From positions 2,432,932 through 2,496,931 of the forward strand of contig NZ_CP012023.1 of assembly GCF_001308265.1 (NCBI RefSeq): a stretch of DNA of 64,000 nt. The letters are read 5' to 3'. Source of the stretch: Celeribacter marinus (lineage in GTDB: Bacteria > Pseudomonadota > Alphaproteobacteria > Rhodobacterales > Rhodobacteraceae). This document shows positions 37,747 to 47,453 of the stretch, piece after piece (position 1 is the first letter of the stretch; the number at the start of each line of letters is the position of its first letter). The notes below the pieces were generated by a model. The model saw only the letters and a program-made list of their open reading frames with translations. It did no database searches and was not told the DNA's origin. Position numbers and translations under genes: made by a program.

Positions 37747-38288
37747 CTGATTTTTTTGACCGCATAACTCGGACCTCAACCTACGCGTTGCCCGTTTTCG
37801 CCCGCATCATATTTGCCGCCGTTCTCCTGCGCTATTTTTGGGGCTCAGCCCTCACCAAACTCGACGGTATATTTACACCATCTCTTGGGGCCTACGCGCA
37901 GATTTTTCCACGCCAGATGGAAGCGGCGGGATATGATGCCAGCCAACTGGGTGCATTCCATTGGCTCGTTGTTATGGGCGGCACCTACGCCGAGTTTATT
38001 CTGCCGGCTTTGATCGTCGTCGGCCTGTTCACACGGATCGCCGCCCTCGGCATGATCGGCTTTACCGTTGTTCAATCGCTGACCGACATCATTGGTCACA
38101 AGGCGGACCCCACAACTATCGGCGCATGGTTCGACCGCGCCTCGGATGCACTCATCCTTGATCAGCGCGCTTTCTGGGTCTTTTTGTTCGCAACATTGGT
38201 CGGCATGGGCGCGGGATCGCTCTCCCTCGACGCCCTCCTAAACTCACGCCTCAAACAGTCGGACTACACATCCGACAAAGCCGCCTGA
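37743..38288 (+). CDS. DoxX-family membrane protein of the bufferin operon
   Basis: This 181-residue protein has four predicted membrane helices (ARIIFAAVLLRYFWGSALTKLDG, LVVMGGTYAEFILPALIVVGLF, AALGMIGFTVVQSLTDIIG, VFLFATLVGMGAGSLSLDALL). DoxX proteins close many DUF2282/DUF692/DUF2063 operons, for example the Caulobacter gig operon. The role is unknown, perhaps redox or transport. It starts inside the end of bufC1. Its 3' end overlaps the convergent ArsC-like gene by 25 bases. Confidence 0.88.
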   Translation: MTDFFDRITRTSTYALPVFARIIFAAVLLRYFWGSALTKLDGIFTPSLGAYAQIFPRQMEAAGYDASQLGAFHWLVVMGGTYAEFILPALIVVGLFTRIAALGMIGFTVVQSLTDIIGHKADPTTIGAWFDRASDALILDQRAFWVFLFATLVGMGAGSLSLDALLNSRLKQSDYTSDKAA

Positions 38289-38587
38289 ACATCCTTACCC
38301 CACCCCAGATAAAGCGTGCCATTACGATCAATCACGGGTCGTTTCATCACGGTTGGATGGGCTGCCAACAGGTCAAGCGGTGCCAGCGCGCGCTCGTCGT
38401 CGGACAACCCGCGCCATGTCGTCGAGCGCGTATTTAGCAACGCATCTCCAAACGCCTCATGAAACTGTGCCAGCTGCGCCATCGACAACGGCGCGGTGCG
38501 AATATCATGCAGCTCAACATCGAGCGCCTTTACCGCTTTGCGGCAGGTGTCACAGGTCTTAATTCCGTAAACGGTTGTCATATTCAT
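38264..38587 (-). CDS. ArsC/Spx-family thioredoxin-fold protein
   Basis: This protein of about 107 residues has the CxxC pair in VYGIKTCDTCRKAV and PTVMKRPVIDRNG, with the Arg of the ArsC fold. It is closest to YffB-like proteins, whose arsenate reductase activity is doubtful. AAAGGCGAC before ATG 38587 favours that start over 38581 or the longer frame. Its 3' end overlaps the DoxX gene on the other strand. Confidence 0.85.
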   Translation of the reverse strand: MNMTTVYGIKTCDTCRKAVKALDVELHDIRTAPLSMAQLAQFHEAFGDALLNTRSTTWRGLSDDERALAPLDLLAAHPTVMKRPVIDRNGTLYLGWGKDVQAALSDV

Positions 38588-38640
38588 GTCGCCTTTCGTC
38601 GTAAGTTCATTCATTTTGCTCATTTTTCGGGTAAATTACA

Positions 38641-38704
38641 CCCTGAAAACACCGCCAAATACAGTTGTAATCAGGGGCCACTCGGCCCAAGTTGCACCCT
38701 GATT
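38641..38704. repeat. Cluster of CCCTGA repeats in a divergent promoter region
   Basis: CCCTGA appears three times: 38641-38646 (+), 38671-38676 (as TCAGGG) and 38697-38702 (+). The last two form an inverted repeat, AATCAGGG (38669-38676) with CCCTGATT (38697-38704). They lie between the divergent ArsC-like and esterase genes. They could be binding sites for a regulator; none is named. Confidence 0.4.
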
Positions 38705-38734
38705 GATTTACCAACACGCCCAAAAGGACATCCC

Positions 38735-39379
38735 ATGCCCCGACTCCTATGCTTTGGCGATAGCAACACCTATGGGACGCAACCTATGCCCGCGTTTGAC
38801 GCCAATTTACCGCGTATCGAACGCCGGTGGCCTGTTGTGTGCGCCCAAACGTTGGATTGGGATTTGACCGAAGAGGGCTTGCCGGGGCGGACCACCGCGC
38901 GGCCTTGTCCCATCATGGGGCCGCATATGGATGGGCGCATCGGCCTGTTCATCGCGCTTGAAAGCCATGGACCGATTGATGCACTTGCAATCATGCTAGG
39001 GACCAATGACTTTAAGGCGCACTTCGACGCGAGCGCCGATGACATCGCGTCTGATATCGGCTTTTTACTTGATGTTGCATTGTCGGAAGATGTGCAGGAG
39101 CGTCATGGCGGGTTCGAGCCGTTTTTGATTGCCCCCCCTGCGCCGTTCGAGGCAGGGATCATGGCTGATGAGTTTGCCGGGGCGACACAAAAAGCCCGCG
39201 ATATTGCCGCGCTCTATGCCGCCGAGGCCGAAAAGCGCGATGTGGGTTTTTTCGATGCAGGATCGGTTATTCGCTGTTCTGATGTGGACGGCATCCATTT
39301 TGACGCCGCCGCACATGATGTTTTAGGGCGCGCTGTTGCTGACTTCATCCAATCTGAAATGCAGCGTGCAACCCCCTAG
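38735..39379 (+). CDS. SGNH/GDSL-family arylesterase-like hydrolase
   Basis: This 214-residue protein has the four SGNH blocks: CFGDSNTYGT (Ser), EGLPGRT (Gly), MLGTNDFK (Asn) and DGIHFD (Asp/His). It is similar to cytoplasmic arylesterases. There is no signal peptide. AAGGA eight bases upstream supports ATG 38735; a longer frame upstream to 38459 runs antisense through the ArsC-like gene and is rejected. Its end overlaps the convergent DUF2177 gene by four bases. Confidence 0.88.
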   Translation: MPRLLCFGDSNTYGTQPMPAFDANLPRIERRWPVVCAQTLDWDLTEEGLPGRTTARPCPIMGPHMDGRIGLFIALESHGPIDALAIMLGTNDFKAHFDASADDIASDIGFLLDVALSEDVQERHGGFEPFLIAPPAPFEAGIMADEFAGATQKARDIAALYAAEAEKRDVGFFDAGSVIRCSDVDGIHFDAAAHDVLGRAVADFIQSEMQRATP

Positions 39380-39780
39380 CCGTGCACGGTGCGCGCGATG
39401 ACAACACCTGCGACAGCCGCCAGACCTGTCAAGAATGCGCCCCAAGCCACGTCCATCACAACCAATTGCGCTGACCACCGCTCCAACACAGCATAAGATG
39501 TGAATTCAAATGTCCCGTATGCCAGCGCGCCAAGCAAGGCACCCTTGGCCGCGACTGCAACCAACGATCCCCCTGCCAATGCGGGCAACGAGACGAAAAT
39601 CAAAACACCTGCAATGTAGAAGAGGTAAAACAGTGCTGCGGGCACAATGCGGAAGTCATCGAGCAACCAATCTCCGATGGTCCGCTCGAACACAGGGCGC
39701 ATGACATTTTTCAAAAACACGGCATCTACGCCAAGAAAAACCACAGCCGTCGATAGATATAGCGTCAGAATTTGTAACAC
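39376..39780 (-). CDS. DUF2177 membrane protein
   Basis: This 134-residue protein has four hydrophobic helices, starting ILTLYLSTAVVFLGVDAVFLKNVMRP and including ALAYGTFEFTSYAVLERWS, which is the DUF2177 signature. The function is unknown. It stands alone between an esterase and a secreted peptide gene. Confidence 0.82.
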   Translation of the reverse strand: MLQILTLYLSTAVVFLGVDAVFLKNVMRPVFERTIGDWLLDDFRIVPAALFYLFYIAGVLIFVSLPALAGGSLVAVAAKGALLGALAYGTFEFTSYAVLERWSAQLVVMDVAWGAFLTGLAAVAGVVIARTVHG

Positions 39781-39863
39781 GCGAATCTCCTTTTATTAGA
39801 GTACGCGTGCCAAACCCGTTTGGATCAACGCTGCCGAGAATAAGCGCGTGACGCTAAAATGTA

Positions 39864-40193
39864 TTAGCTGCCATCCATGGAGTTGGGGGATTTTCCCATC
39901 GGGATACGTTCGGGCGTGTATGCGGGTGATTTGGGATCTGTGGATTGCGCGTAGGTGCGCACGGGTGCGTGCCGACGGACCACTGGAGCCTCTGAATATC
40001 CCGTTGCGTTAGGCTCGCCACAACACACAATCCCGTTGTAACGGATCGGCTGAAGGCCCGCAGGGCAATAGTTCCCTACGTGCTGCTCATACGCGAACTG
40101 CGTCACACCATGCTGTGCAGGTTGATAATCAGCGGCGAAAACCGGGGTGGCGATAATCGCCAACGCCGCGAGGGCATATGCAGATTTAACCAT
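39864..40193 (-). CDS. Small secreted protein of unknown function
   Basis: This 109-residue protein has a clear signal peptide (SAYALAALAIIATPVFA). The mature part has three Cys residues, two of them adjacent (NYCPAGLQPIRYNGIVCCGEP), and a Pro/Arg-rich tail. No family is recognised. AGGAG about ten bases before ATG 40193 sets the start. It lies upstream of DUF2177 on the same strand. Confidence 0.65.
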   Translation of the reverse strand: MVKSAYALAALAIIATPVFAADYQPAQHGVTQFAYEQHVGNYCPAGLQPIRYNGIVCCGEPNATGYSEAPVVRRHAPVRTYAQSTDPKSPAYTPERIPMGKSPNSMDGS

Positions 40194-40350
40194 GATGAAA
40201 AACTCCTGAACAGATCGCAAACTATAGTTGTCCAAACGATAGCCCAATGGTGTGTGCATGGTCAAACCCCATTGCATCGCTGAGCAGGTTGATATCTCGG
40301 ATTGATGTCAAAATAGAAACAATCGCCCGTGCGGCGCTCATTATATACAC

Positions 40351-40836
40351 TCAAGAAACGCGTAGCCGCTCCACGACCTCACAGCGCGGCCCCGCGCCAC
40401 CAAGCGTGATCCGTGCGACCTCGCGCCATTCGGCCTCGTCAATCTGCGCAAACCATGTATCGGCGTCGTCGACCTCCAAATCCACCTCTGTGATCAGCAA
40501 ACGGTCGGCCATCGGCATCATCGCCGCGTAAATACCCGCCCCGCCCATGCCGTAAATGCGTGCCCGGCCTTGGGATTTGGCAAAGGCAATCGCGGCGTCA
40601 AGCGTGGCAAAGACATGCTCGTGATCAACACCCTTGGACGACACCACAATATTGAGACGGTTTTTCAATGGCCTGACGGCGGCGGGCAAGCTGTCCCATG
40701 TATTGCGCCCCATGATGACGGCCCCGCCCATGGTTTCGCGCATGAAAAACTTGAGATCTTCGGGCGCATGCCACGGGATATCGTTGCCCTTGCCAATAGC
40801 GCCGTTGCGGTCGCGCGCGACGATGAGCGAAATCAT
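40351..40836 (-). CDS. folA: Dihydrofolate reductase
   Basis: FolA regenerates tetrahydrofolate with NADPH. The 161-residue protein reads ISLIVARDRNGAIGKGNDIPWHAPEDLKFF, which contains the catalytic Asp-type acid and the Trp of the active site. GGAVIMGRNTWDSLP, the NADPH-binding segment, and IYGMGGAGIYAAM follow. GAGGGGG before ATG 40836 fits. It lies ten bases after thyA, so the two form a thymidylate/folate operon. Confidence 0.95.
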   Translation of the reverse strand: MISLIVARDRNGAIGKGNDIPWHAPEDLKFFMRETMGGAVIMGRNTWDSLPAAVRPLKNRLNIVVSSKGVDHEHVFATLDAAIAFAKSQGRARIYGMGGAGIYAAMMPMADRLLITEVDLEVDDADTWFAQIDEAEWREVARITLGGAGPRCEVVERLRVS

Positions 40837-40846
40837 GACCGCCCCC

Positions 40847-41641
40847 TCACACAGCGACCGGCGCTTTGATTGCACCGTCAGGGTCGTAATCCAGAATTTC
40901 GATATCGTCGAACGTGAAATCGAACAGGCTTTTAACATCTGGGTTCAGACGCACCTGTGGCAGTGCTTTGGGCGTGCGCGACAGTTGCAAATTCACCTGA
41001 TCAAGATGGTTGGAATAGATATGCGCATCGCCAATCGAATGCACGAAATCACCCGCCTCATAGCCCGTCACCTGTGCGAGCATTTGGAGCAATAGCGCGT
41101 AGGACGCGATGTTGAACGGCACGCCCAAAAACATATCTGCCGAGCGTTGATACAGTTGCAAGTGCATCTTATTGCCCAATATTTTGACCTGCCAAAGCGT
41201 ATGACACGGCGGGAGCGCCATGTGCGGCACATCGGCGGGGTTCCATGCGGAAACGATCAGGCGGCGGCTATCTGGCGTGGCTTTGATCGCCTCAATCAGC
41301 CCTTCGATTTGGTCAATAGTGCCGCGCTCGCCGCCCGGCCATTTGCGCCACTGCTGACCATATACGGGGCCAAGATCACCGTTATCGTCGGCCCATTCGT
41401 CCCAAATCCGCACCCCGTTTTCCTTGAGGTACGCAATATTTGTATCGCCCGAGATGAACCACAACAGCTCATGAATAATCGAGCGCAGGTGCAGTTTTTT
41501 GGTGGTGACAAGCGGGAAACCGTCCGACAGTGGATAGCGCGCCTGCATCCCGAAATGCGAAATCGTCCCCGTTCCCGTGCGGTCCGTGGTTTCGACGCCG
41601 TGGTCGAGAATGGTGCGAAGTTGATCGTGATACTGCTTCAT
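40847..41641 (-). CDS. thyA: Thymidylate synthase
   Basis: ThyA methylates dUMP with methylene-THF, leaving dihydrofolate for FolA next door. The 264-residue protein has the active Cys in [12 protein letters not shown], the folate/dUMP Arg in DRTGTGT and [20 protein letters not shown]. The length equals the E. coli enzyme. I chose ATG 41641 (MKQYHDQL) from the family N-terminus; the frame runs 12 codons further. Confidence 0.97.
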   Translation of the reverse strand: MKQYHDQLRTILDHGVETTDRTGTGTISHFGMQARYPLSDGFPLVTTKKLHLRSIIHELLWFISGDTNIAYLKENGVRIWDEWADDNGDLGPVYGQQWRKWPGGERGTIDQIEGLIEAIKATPDSRRLIVSAWNPADVPHMALPPCHTLWQVKILGNKMHLQLYQRSADMFLGVPFNIASYALLLQMLAQVTGYEAGDFVHSIGDAHIYSNHLDQVNLQLSRTPKALPQVRLNPDVKSLFDFTFDDIEILDYDPDGAIKAPVAV

Positions 41642-41880
41642 GGCGCTGTGGCTTCCCTCATGCTCGGGTCGAATCATGTCCCACTATATCTGGACGCGAC
41701 TTCGCGAACACCCGCAACATAGGGACGATTGCGTCACATTCCCAAAATGAATCCCCCCAAGCACAGGCATTATCGTCGCGACATCAATGCATGAGTTGAC
41801 AATAGCGCGACACTTTGGAAGTTCTGACATACTAAAGTGATGAAAGTCGCGCGTTTAGATATCCTTTCGGTGAGGCCAAA

Positions 41881-43146
41881 ATGAGCACGTCAAAAATAGC
41901 CCTGATCTCCGTTCTTTTGGCTGGCCTCTCGGCCTGTGGCAGCAACAATAAATCCGTAGGACCGAACGCGGTTCCCGAGACGCCCGAGCCGCCAGAAGTC
42001 ATCTCCGCAATCTCCGACCTACGCGGAACAGCGGACGAAGATCTAAGCGCAGATAGATCCATCGTGCGATTACATGAGGCGCAAACCGATCCGACAAAAG
42101 ATGATTTGGATTTTTACCTGAGCGCCAATTCCGTGACCGTCATCGATGATGGTGATGAGTTGATTATCACAGGGATGCCCTTTGATGGCGAAGATGACAG
42201 CTACGTACGTTTAGCAACAACGCAAAATCCAACGGGAACCACAGGCCCAACTGGCGATTTTTATGTTTACCGCAACCGCGACAACACCGCACCCGACGAA
42301 TTTGGCGGCGGACCGATTGTTCAGTTCAAAAATCTCGCGGTTCACCAAACCAGTGCGAACGGCAAGGCATACGTCACTGTTGTTGCGTCCACGGCACACG
42401 ACGAAGCGAAGTACGATCTGAGTGCGTTCATTTACGGGCGCAATGGCGGCGTCACGATGCCGACAACGAACCAAGCAGATTTCCGCGGCGATTACGCCGC
42501 TATTCGCACCTTCGACAATGCTCCAAAGACGGAATATGTTTCTGGCGCCATGCTCCTTGAAATCGACTTTGAAAAACTCAACAGCGCAGGTGCCATTCGT
42601 TTCAACATTTCCGAGCGCAAAGCCTACAGTGATCAGGGGGAATTTCTGGGTGACCTATACGACGTTGGCGGCATTGCAGCCAACGGGGTGCTCGACACCC
42701 AAGGTGAATTCCAAGCCGAGGGCACGATTGGAGCGCGGCGTGCCGTACAATGGGTCGTTGGCGCAGATGGCAATCCAAGTGAGTTTGTCGACATTGGCAA
42801 TGGTGATGGCGGCTCTGGCACCATTCAGGGGATGCTGGTCGGCTCGGATGCGGACATGTTAGCTGTTGGCACATTAGAGTTTACCGGCGGCGACGACATT
42901 TACATTAAGCCCGTTTGGGTTGACATCAATGAAGACGGAATTATGCAGGTCACCCTACCGGACGAATTAGACAGAACCGTCGTCGTAGACCGCTTCGATT
43001 CGCCCGTAGACGCTTCTGTACTCATTGAGAGTGAGAATATCGCTTCAAACCAAAACGAAATCTTTTTTCGAACGGATGAAGGCTACTTTATTTACGAAAA
43101 CAGCGTGAACGAAACGGGTGCCTTCCTCCTTCATCGAGATCGGTAA
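41881..43146 (+). CDS. TbpB-like surface lipoprotein (Slam cargo)
   Basis: This 421-residue lipoprotein has the lipobox LAGLSAC (Cys19), a flexible acidic linker and then beta-rich repeats. The C-terminal barrel-like half (VGGIAANGVLDTQGEFQAEGTIGARRA...GSGTIQGMLVGSDADMLAVGTLEF) resembles the barrel domains of transferrin-binding protein B-type cargo. The next gene encodes a Slam translocon and starts within its stop codon (TAATG). The ligand is unknown. The DNA looks slightly more AT-rich than its surroundings, as surface proteins often do. Confidence 0.75.
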   Translation: MSTSKIALISVLLAGLSACGSNNKSVGPNAVPETPEPPEVISAISDLRGTADEDLSADRSIVRLHEAQTDPTKDDLDFYLSANSVTVIDDGDELIITGMPFDGEDDSYVRLATTQNPTGTTGPTGDFYVYRNRDNTAPDEFGGGPIVQFKNLAVHQTSANGKAYVTVVASTAHDEAKYDLSAFIYGRNGGVTMPTTNQADFRGDYAAIRTFDNAPKTEYVSGAMLLEIDFEKLNSAGAIRFNISERKAYSDQGEFLGDLYDVGGIAANGVLDTQGEFQAEGTIGARRAVQWVVGADGNPSEFVDIGNGDGGSGTIQGMLVGSDADMLAVGTLEFTGGDDIYIKPVWVDINEDGIMQVTLPDELDRTVVVDRFDSPVDASVLIESENIASNQNEIFFRTDEGYFIYENSVNETGAFLLHRDR

Positions 43147-44534
43147 TGCAATTGCGTATGCCTCTTGCCCTGTCTGCGTGTTTGGCTGGATTCATGATCC
43201 TCGCATCTCCCACGTGTGCGCAGACTGTCGCGCCAGTGTTGCAATTGAGTCAAAATGAGGTTCTCGCCCTCGTTGAAACGCAATTGATTTCGGGGCGCGC
43301 GGATCTCGCGCTAAAACTCGTCGATGGTCTTTTGGCCACGCGTCCCGATGTTTACCCCGCCCATTTGATCCGTATTGATGCATTGCGCCGACTTGGCCGC
43401 ACGGACGCTGCATTGAGGGCTGCGCGTGCGGCGTGGCGTGCAGCTCCAAACGCCAGTGAGCGCACCCGCGTGGCCCGCCTCGCCTCGGTCGAGGCCTACA
43501 AAGACGGCAAGACATTCCAATCAAAACTGTGGCTGCGCCGCGCCTCAAACACCGCAGACACGCCCGCACAAAAGCGTGGCATCGCTCGTAACTTCAACGA
43601 GATACGGCGCTACGACCCGTGGACCACCAATTTCAGTTTCTCCATATCGCCCTCATCGAACGTCAACAATGGGGCGCAGGGGGACGTGTATTCTGTCGAT
43701 GGTTCACCGTGGATCGGCACCGTCGACGCGCAAAGTCAGGCCCTGTCCGGCTACCGGATCAGCGCCAGTGCAGCGGCGCGACACCGCTGGGAAAAAGCGC
43801 GCGGTCTGTCCCTTTATACGGGCGTGAGTATCAGCAACACGCTCGTAAAACTCTCCTCCACGGCCAAAACAGACGCCCCAGACGCGGTGGAGACCGATTA
43901 TGATTTTGGGCGGATATCACTTGAATTTGGCGGCACCAAAGCGATTGGCAAACGGCACGCGGTCGCATGGGACATCGCGGCGGGGCGCGTCTTTTCCGGT
44001 CGCGCCCCCTATAGCGACACCCTATCTGCGACGATCACCGACATCCGTGCGCTCACAAACGGTAGCGTGATCCGCAACAGTCTTGAGGCGCGTGGCACCT
44101 TTGCCGTGTCACCGGATCGCGCCGATGCCCATTCTCTTCGCTACAGCGTTGGCCTCACACCCGCAAAAACCGCGCGCGGATCATTCAACCACGCGGCCTA
44201 TGTTGAGCGCGTGTTTTCAGACGCATCGACACTCGCCCGCGACAGCTACGGCGTGTCCACAAAGTTCACAGCGGCCAATCCGGTCTTTGGCACGCAAGCG
44301 TATTTCGCCATCGGTGCAGAGTTCTCGCGCTATGAGACGTATCCGTTCGTGAACACCCCCGTCACACGGAGCGACAAAACCCTATTCGGCGTGGCCAGCT
44401 TCACGTTTACCGATCAGGCCATTTACGGCTTTGCACCCGAATTAAAAATCAACTTTGGCCAAACATGGTCCAACATGTCGCGGTTTGACACGCGCACCAC
44501 GGCCATTGGCCTTGGGATCAAGTCCGCGTTCTAG
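43146..44534 (+). CDS. Surface lipoprotein assembly modifier (Slam)
   Basis: This outer-membrane translocon moves lipoproteins to the cell surface (type XI secretion). The 462-residue protein has a signal peptide (LALSACLAGFMILASPTCA) and an N-terminal TPR-like helical region (LVETQLISGRADLALKLVDGLL...LIRIDALRRLGRTDAALRAARAAW). A DUF560-type beta barrel starts near residue 155 (NFSFSISPSSNVNNG) and ends in a terminal Phe, as in BAM substrates. It is translationally coupled to the lipoprotein gene before it, a typical Slam-cargo pair. Confidence 0.85.
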   Translation: MQLRMPLALSACLAGFMILASPTCAQTVAPVLQLSQNEVLALVETQLISGRADLALKLVDGLLATRPDVYPAHLIRIDALRRLGRTDAALRAARAAWRAAPNASERTRVARLASVEAYKDGKTFQSKLWLRRASNTADTPAQKRGIARNFNEIRRYDPWTTNFSFSISPSSNVNNGAQGDVYSVDGSPWIGTVDAQSQALSGYRISASAAARHRWEKARGLSLYTGVSISNTLVKLSSTAKTDAPDAVETDYDFGRISLEFGGTKAIGKRHAVAWDIAAGRVFSGRAPYSDTLSATITDIRALTNGSVIRNSLEARGTFAVSPDRADAHSLRYSVGLTPAKTARGSFNHAAYVERVFSDASTLARDSYGVSTKFTAANPVFGTQAYFAIGAEFSRYETYPFVNTPVTRSDKTLFGVASFTFTDQAIYGFAPELKINFGQTWSNMSRFDTRTTAIGLGIKSAF

Positions 44535-44642
44535 CACGCTTTGGCGCGCGCATTTACGCAAACGGGCAACGCAAGGACAGGCATGGTCATTGCCGTGATC
44601 TCCGCTAAGATCGCATCAACCACATTCAACGGGAGGATGCCC

Positions 44643-45065
44643 ATGCGCTATTTACACACAATGGTTCGCGTCAAGGACTTGGAAAAATCGATGGCTTTCT
44701 ACGCGCTTTTGGGTCTGAAAGAGACCAAGCGTCATGATAGCGAGCAAGGGCGGTTTTCCCTTATTTTCATGGCCCCAGACGGCCAAGAGGATTGTCCGGT
44801 CGAGTTGACATACAATTGGGATGGCGATGACGGATTGCCCTCTGACGGCCGCCACTTTGGTCACCTCGCCTACGAAGTCGATGACATTTACGCGCTGTGT
44901 CAAACCCTTATGGACAATGGCGTGACGGTTAATCGCCCGCCACGTTGTGGTCACATGGCCTTTGTGCGCTCACCTGACAATATCTCCATTGAGCTGTTGC
45001 AAAAGGGCGAAAACCTCCCCCCACAGGAGCCTTGGTTGTCGATGGAAAACACAGGCCACTGGTAA
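44643..45065 (+). CDS. gloA: Lactoylglutathione lyase (glyoxalase I)
   Basis: GloA converts the methylglyoxal-glutathione adduct to lactoylglutathione. The 140-residue VOC-fold protein has the metal ligands His5 (YLHTMVRV), Glu in PVELTYNW, His in HFGHLAYEV and Glu in ISIELLQ. The start at 44643 places GGGAGG at a normal distance; the ATG two codons earlier would abut it. Gor in this window supplies its glutathione. Confidence 0.92.
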   Translation: MRYLHTMVRVKDLEKSMAFYALLGLKETKRHDSEQGRFSLIFMAPDGQEDCPVELTYNWDGDDGLPSDGRHFGHLAYEVDDIYALCQTLMDNGVTVNRPPRCGHMAFVRSPDNISIELLQKGENLPPQEPWLSMENTGHW

Positions 45066-45120
45066 ATGCCCCCACGGCGCGCCACACGACAAAACCGCGT
45101 CCACAGTAAACTGAAATGAT

Positions 45121-45146
45121 AAAGGCAGGCGCAACGCCTGCCTTTT
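45121..45146. terminator. Bidirectional hairpin terminator
   Basis: A perfect 11-bp stem (45121-45131 with 45135-45145) with a 3-base loop lies between convergent gloA and the MarR gene. Confidence 0.85.
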
Positions 45147-45182
45147 ATCTAACGGTCTACCCGCATGTAGATAAGATCTTGA

Positions 45183-45680
45183 TCAGTAGATATAGCGGAT
45201 TTGATCCGTCCAATACCGCTCCATACGGCGTAGCGCGGTGTTGATATCTTCGACCCCCTCAGAGGTGATGACACCGCGCCCCTGAAGTCCCTCAGCATGA
45301 CGTGCAAACAGTTCGGCCACCGTATTGCGCACGTAACGCCCTTTTTCCGTGAGCTTGACCCGCACGGAGCGGCGATCAATCTCGCAACGCTGATGGTGCA
45401 TGTATCCCATGTCCACAAGCTTTTTGAGATTATAGGACACGTTAGAGCCCTGATAATAGCCGCGTGATTTCAATTCGCCTGCGGTCACTTCGTTCTCGCC
45501 AACGTTGAACAAAAGCAGGGCTTGCACCGCATTTATTTCCAACACCCCAACACGTTCAAACTCGTCTTTGATCACATCAAGAAGCAGTCGATGCAATCGT
45601 TCAACAAGAGACAGCGCCTCAAGGTATTGGGACATAAATGTCGTATTCGTAGGATTTTCTATCATAGGATGGACGCTCAT
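45183..45680 (-). CDS. MarR-family regulator (LdtR-like)
   Basis: This 165-residue winged-helix protein reads YLEALSLVERLHRLLLDVIKDEFER and then EINAVQALLLFNVGENEVTAGELKSRGYYQGSNVSYNLKKLVDMGY. The second part contains the recognition helix, and the wing follows (CEIDRRSVRVKLTEKG). The sequence recalls LdtR of Rhizobiales, a regulator of L,D-transpeptidases and osmotic response; I hold that assignment loosely. CGGAG seven bases before ATG 45680 sets the start. sdhE lies 100 bases upstream on the same strand. Confidence 0.85.
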   Translation of the reverse strand: MSVHPMIENPTNTTFMSQYLEALSLVERLHRLLLDVIKDEFERVGVLEINAVQALLLFNVGENEVTAGELKSRGYYQGSNVSYNLKKLVDMGYMHHQRCEIDRRSVRVKLTEKGRYVRNTVAELFARHAEGLQGRGVITSEGVEDINTALRRMERYWTDQIRYIY

Positions 45681-45779
45681 TTAGCACTCCGACAAAGCAG
45701 TTCGGGACTCAATGTGCGTCCAATTCCCCAAGATAAGGTTAAACGGTGAAAAGTTTTTTATATCTGGCCGTTACAGGCC

Positions 45780-46052
45780 TTACTTTAACCACAATTTAGG
45801 GTCTGCAAACGCTACCACTTTATCCAACATTACCTTAAAATGGGCCGGCGTTGGTTCCTGATGCGTCACCCACGACAGTAAATCTTGGTCGTTCTCATCC
45901 ATCATGTGCTCGAATGCGTCCAACTCTTCGACGGTCATTGCGGCCAAATGCGCATCGGCATAGCCGCCAATCAACAAATCCATCTCTTTGATGCCACGGC
46001 GCCATGCGCGGATTTTGATCCGTTTGAGGCGGTGCTCGTGTGTTTCGGTCAT
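45780..46052 (-). CDS. sdhE: FAD assembly factor SdhE
   Basis: SdhE promotes covalent flavinylation of succinate dehydrogenase. The 90-residue helical protein has the conserved RG..E.D motif in RRGIKEMDLLIGGYAD, followed by ELDAFEHMMDENDQDLLSW. AAGGAG seven bases before ATG 46052 decides the start against a much longer open frame. It is divergent from the aminotransferase gene. Confidence 0.92.
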   Translation of the reverse strand: MTETHEHRLKRIKIRAWRRGIKEMDLLIGGYADAHLAAMTVEELDAFEHMMDENDQDLLSWVTHQEPTPAHFKVMLDKVVAFADPKLWLK

Positions 46053-46142
46053 GATGGTCTCCTTGTTGATACCCACTTTTTGCACCCCTGCCCGCGTGAT
46101 CGCAAGCGGCGTCTTGGCGTTCGCGTCACATTGTGTCACTGA

Positions 46143-47375
<1,233 letters not shown>

Positions 47376-47453
47376 ACATGGCGGCGGGCGCTTGCATTGC
47401 CGCCCCCGCTCTCTATTCTGCGCTGTATTAATCATCTGAAAGCCATTTTTGCT

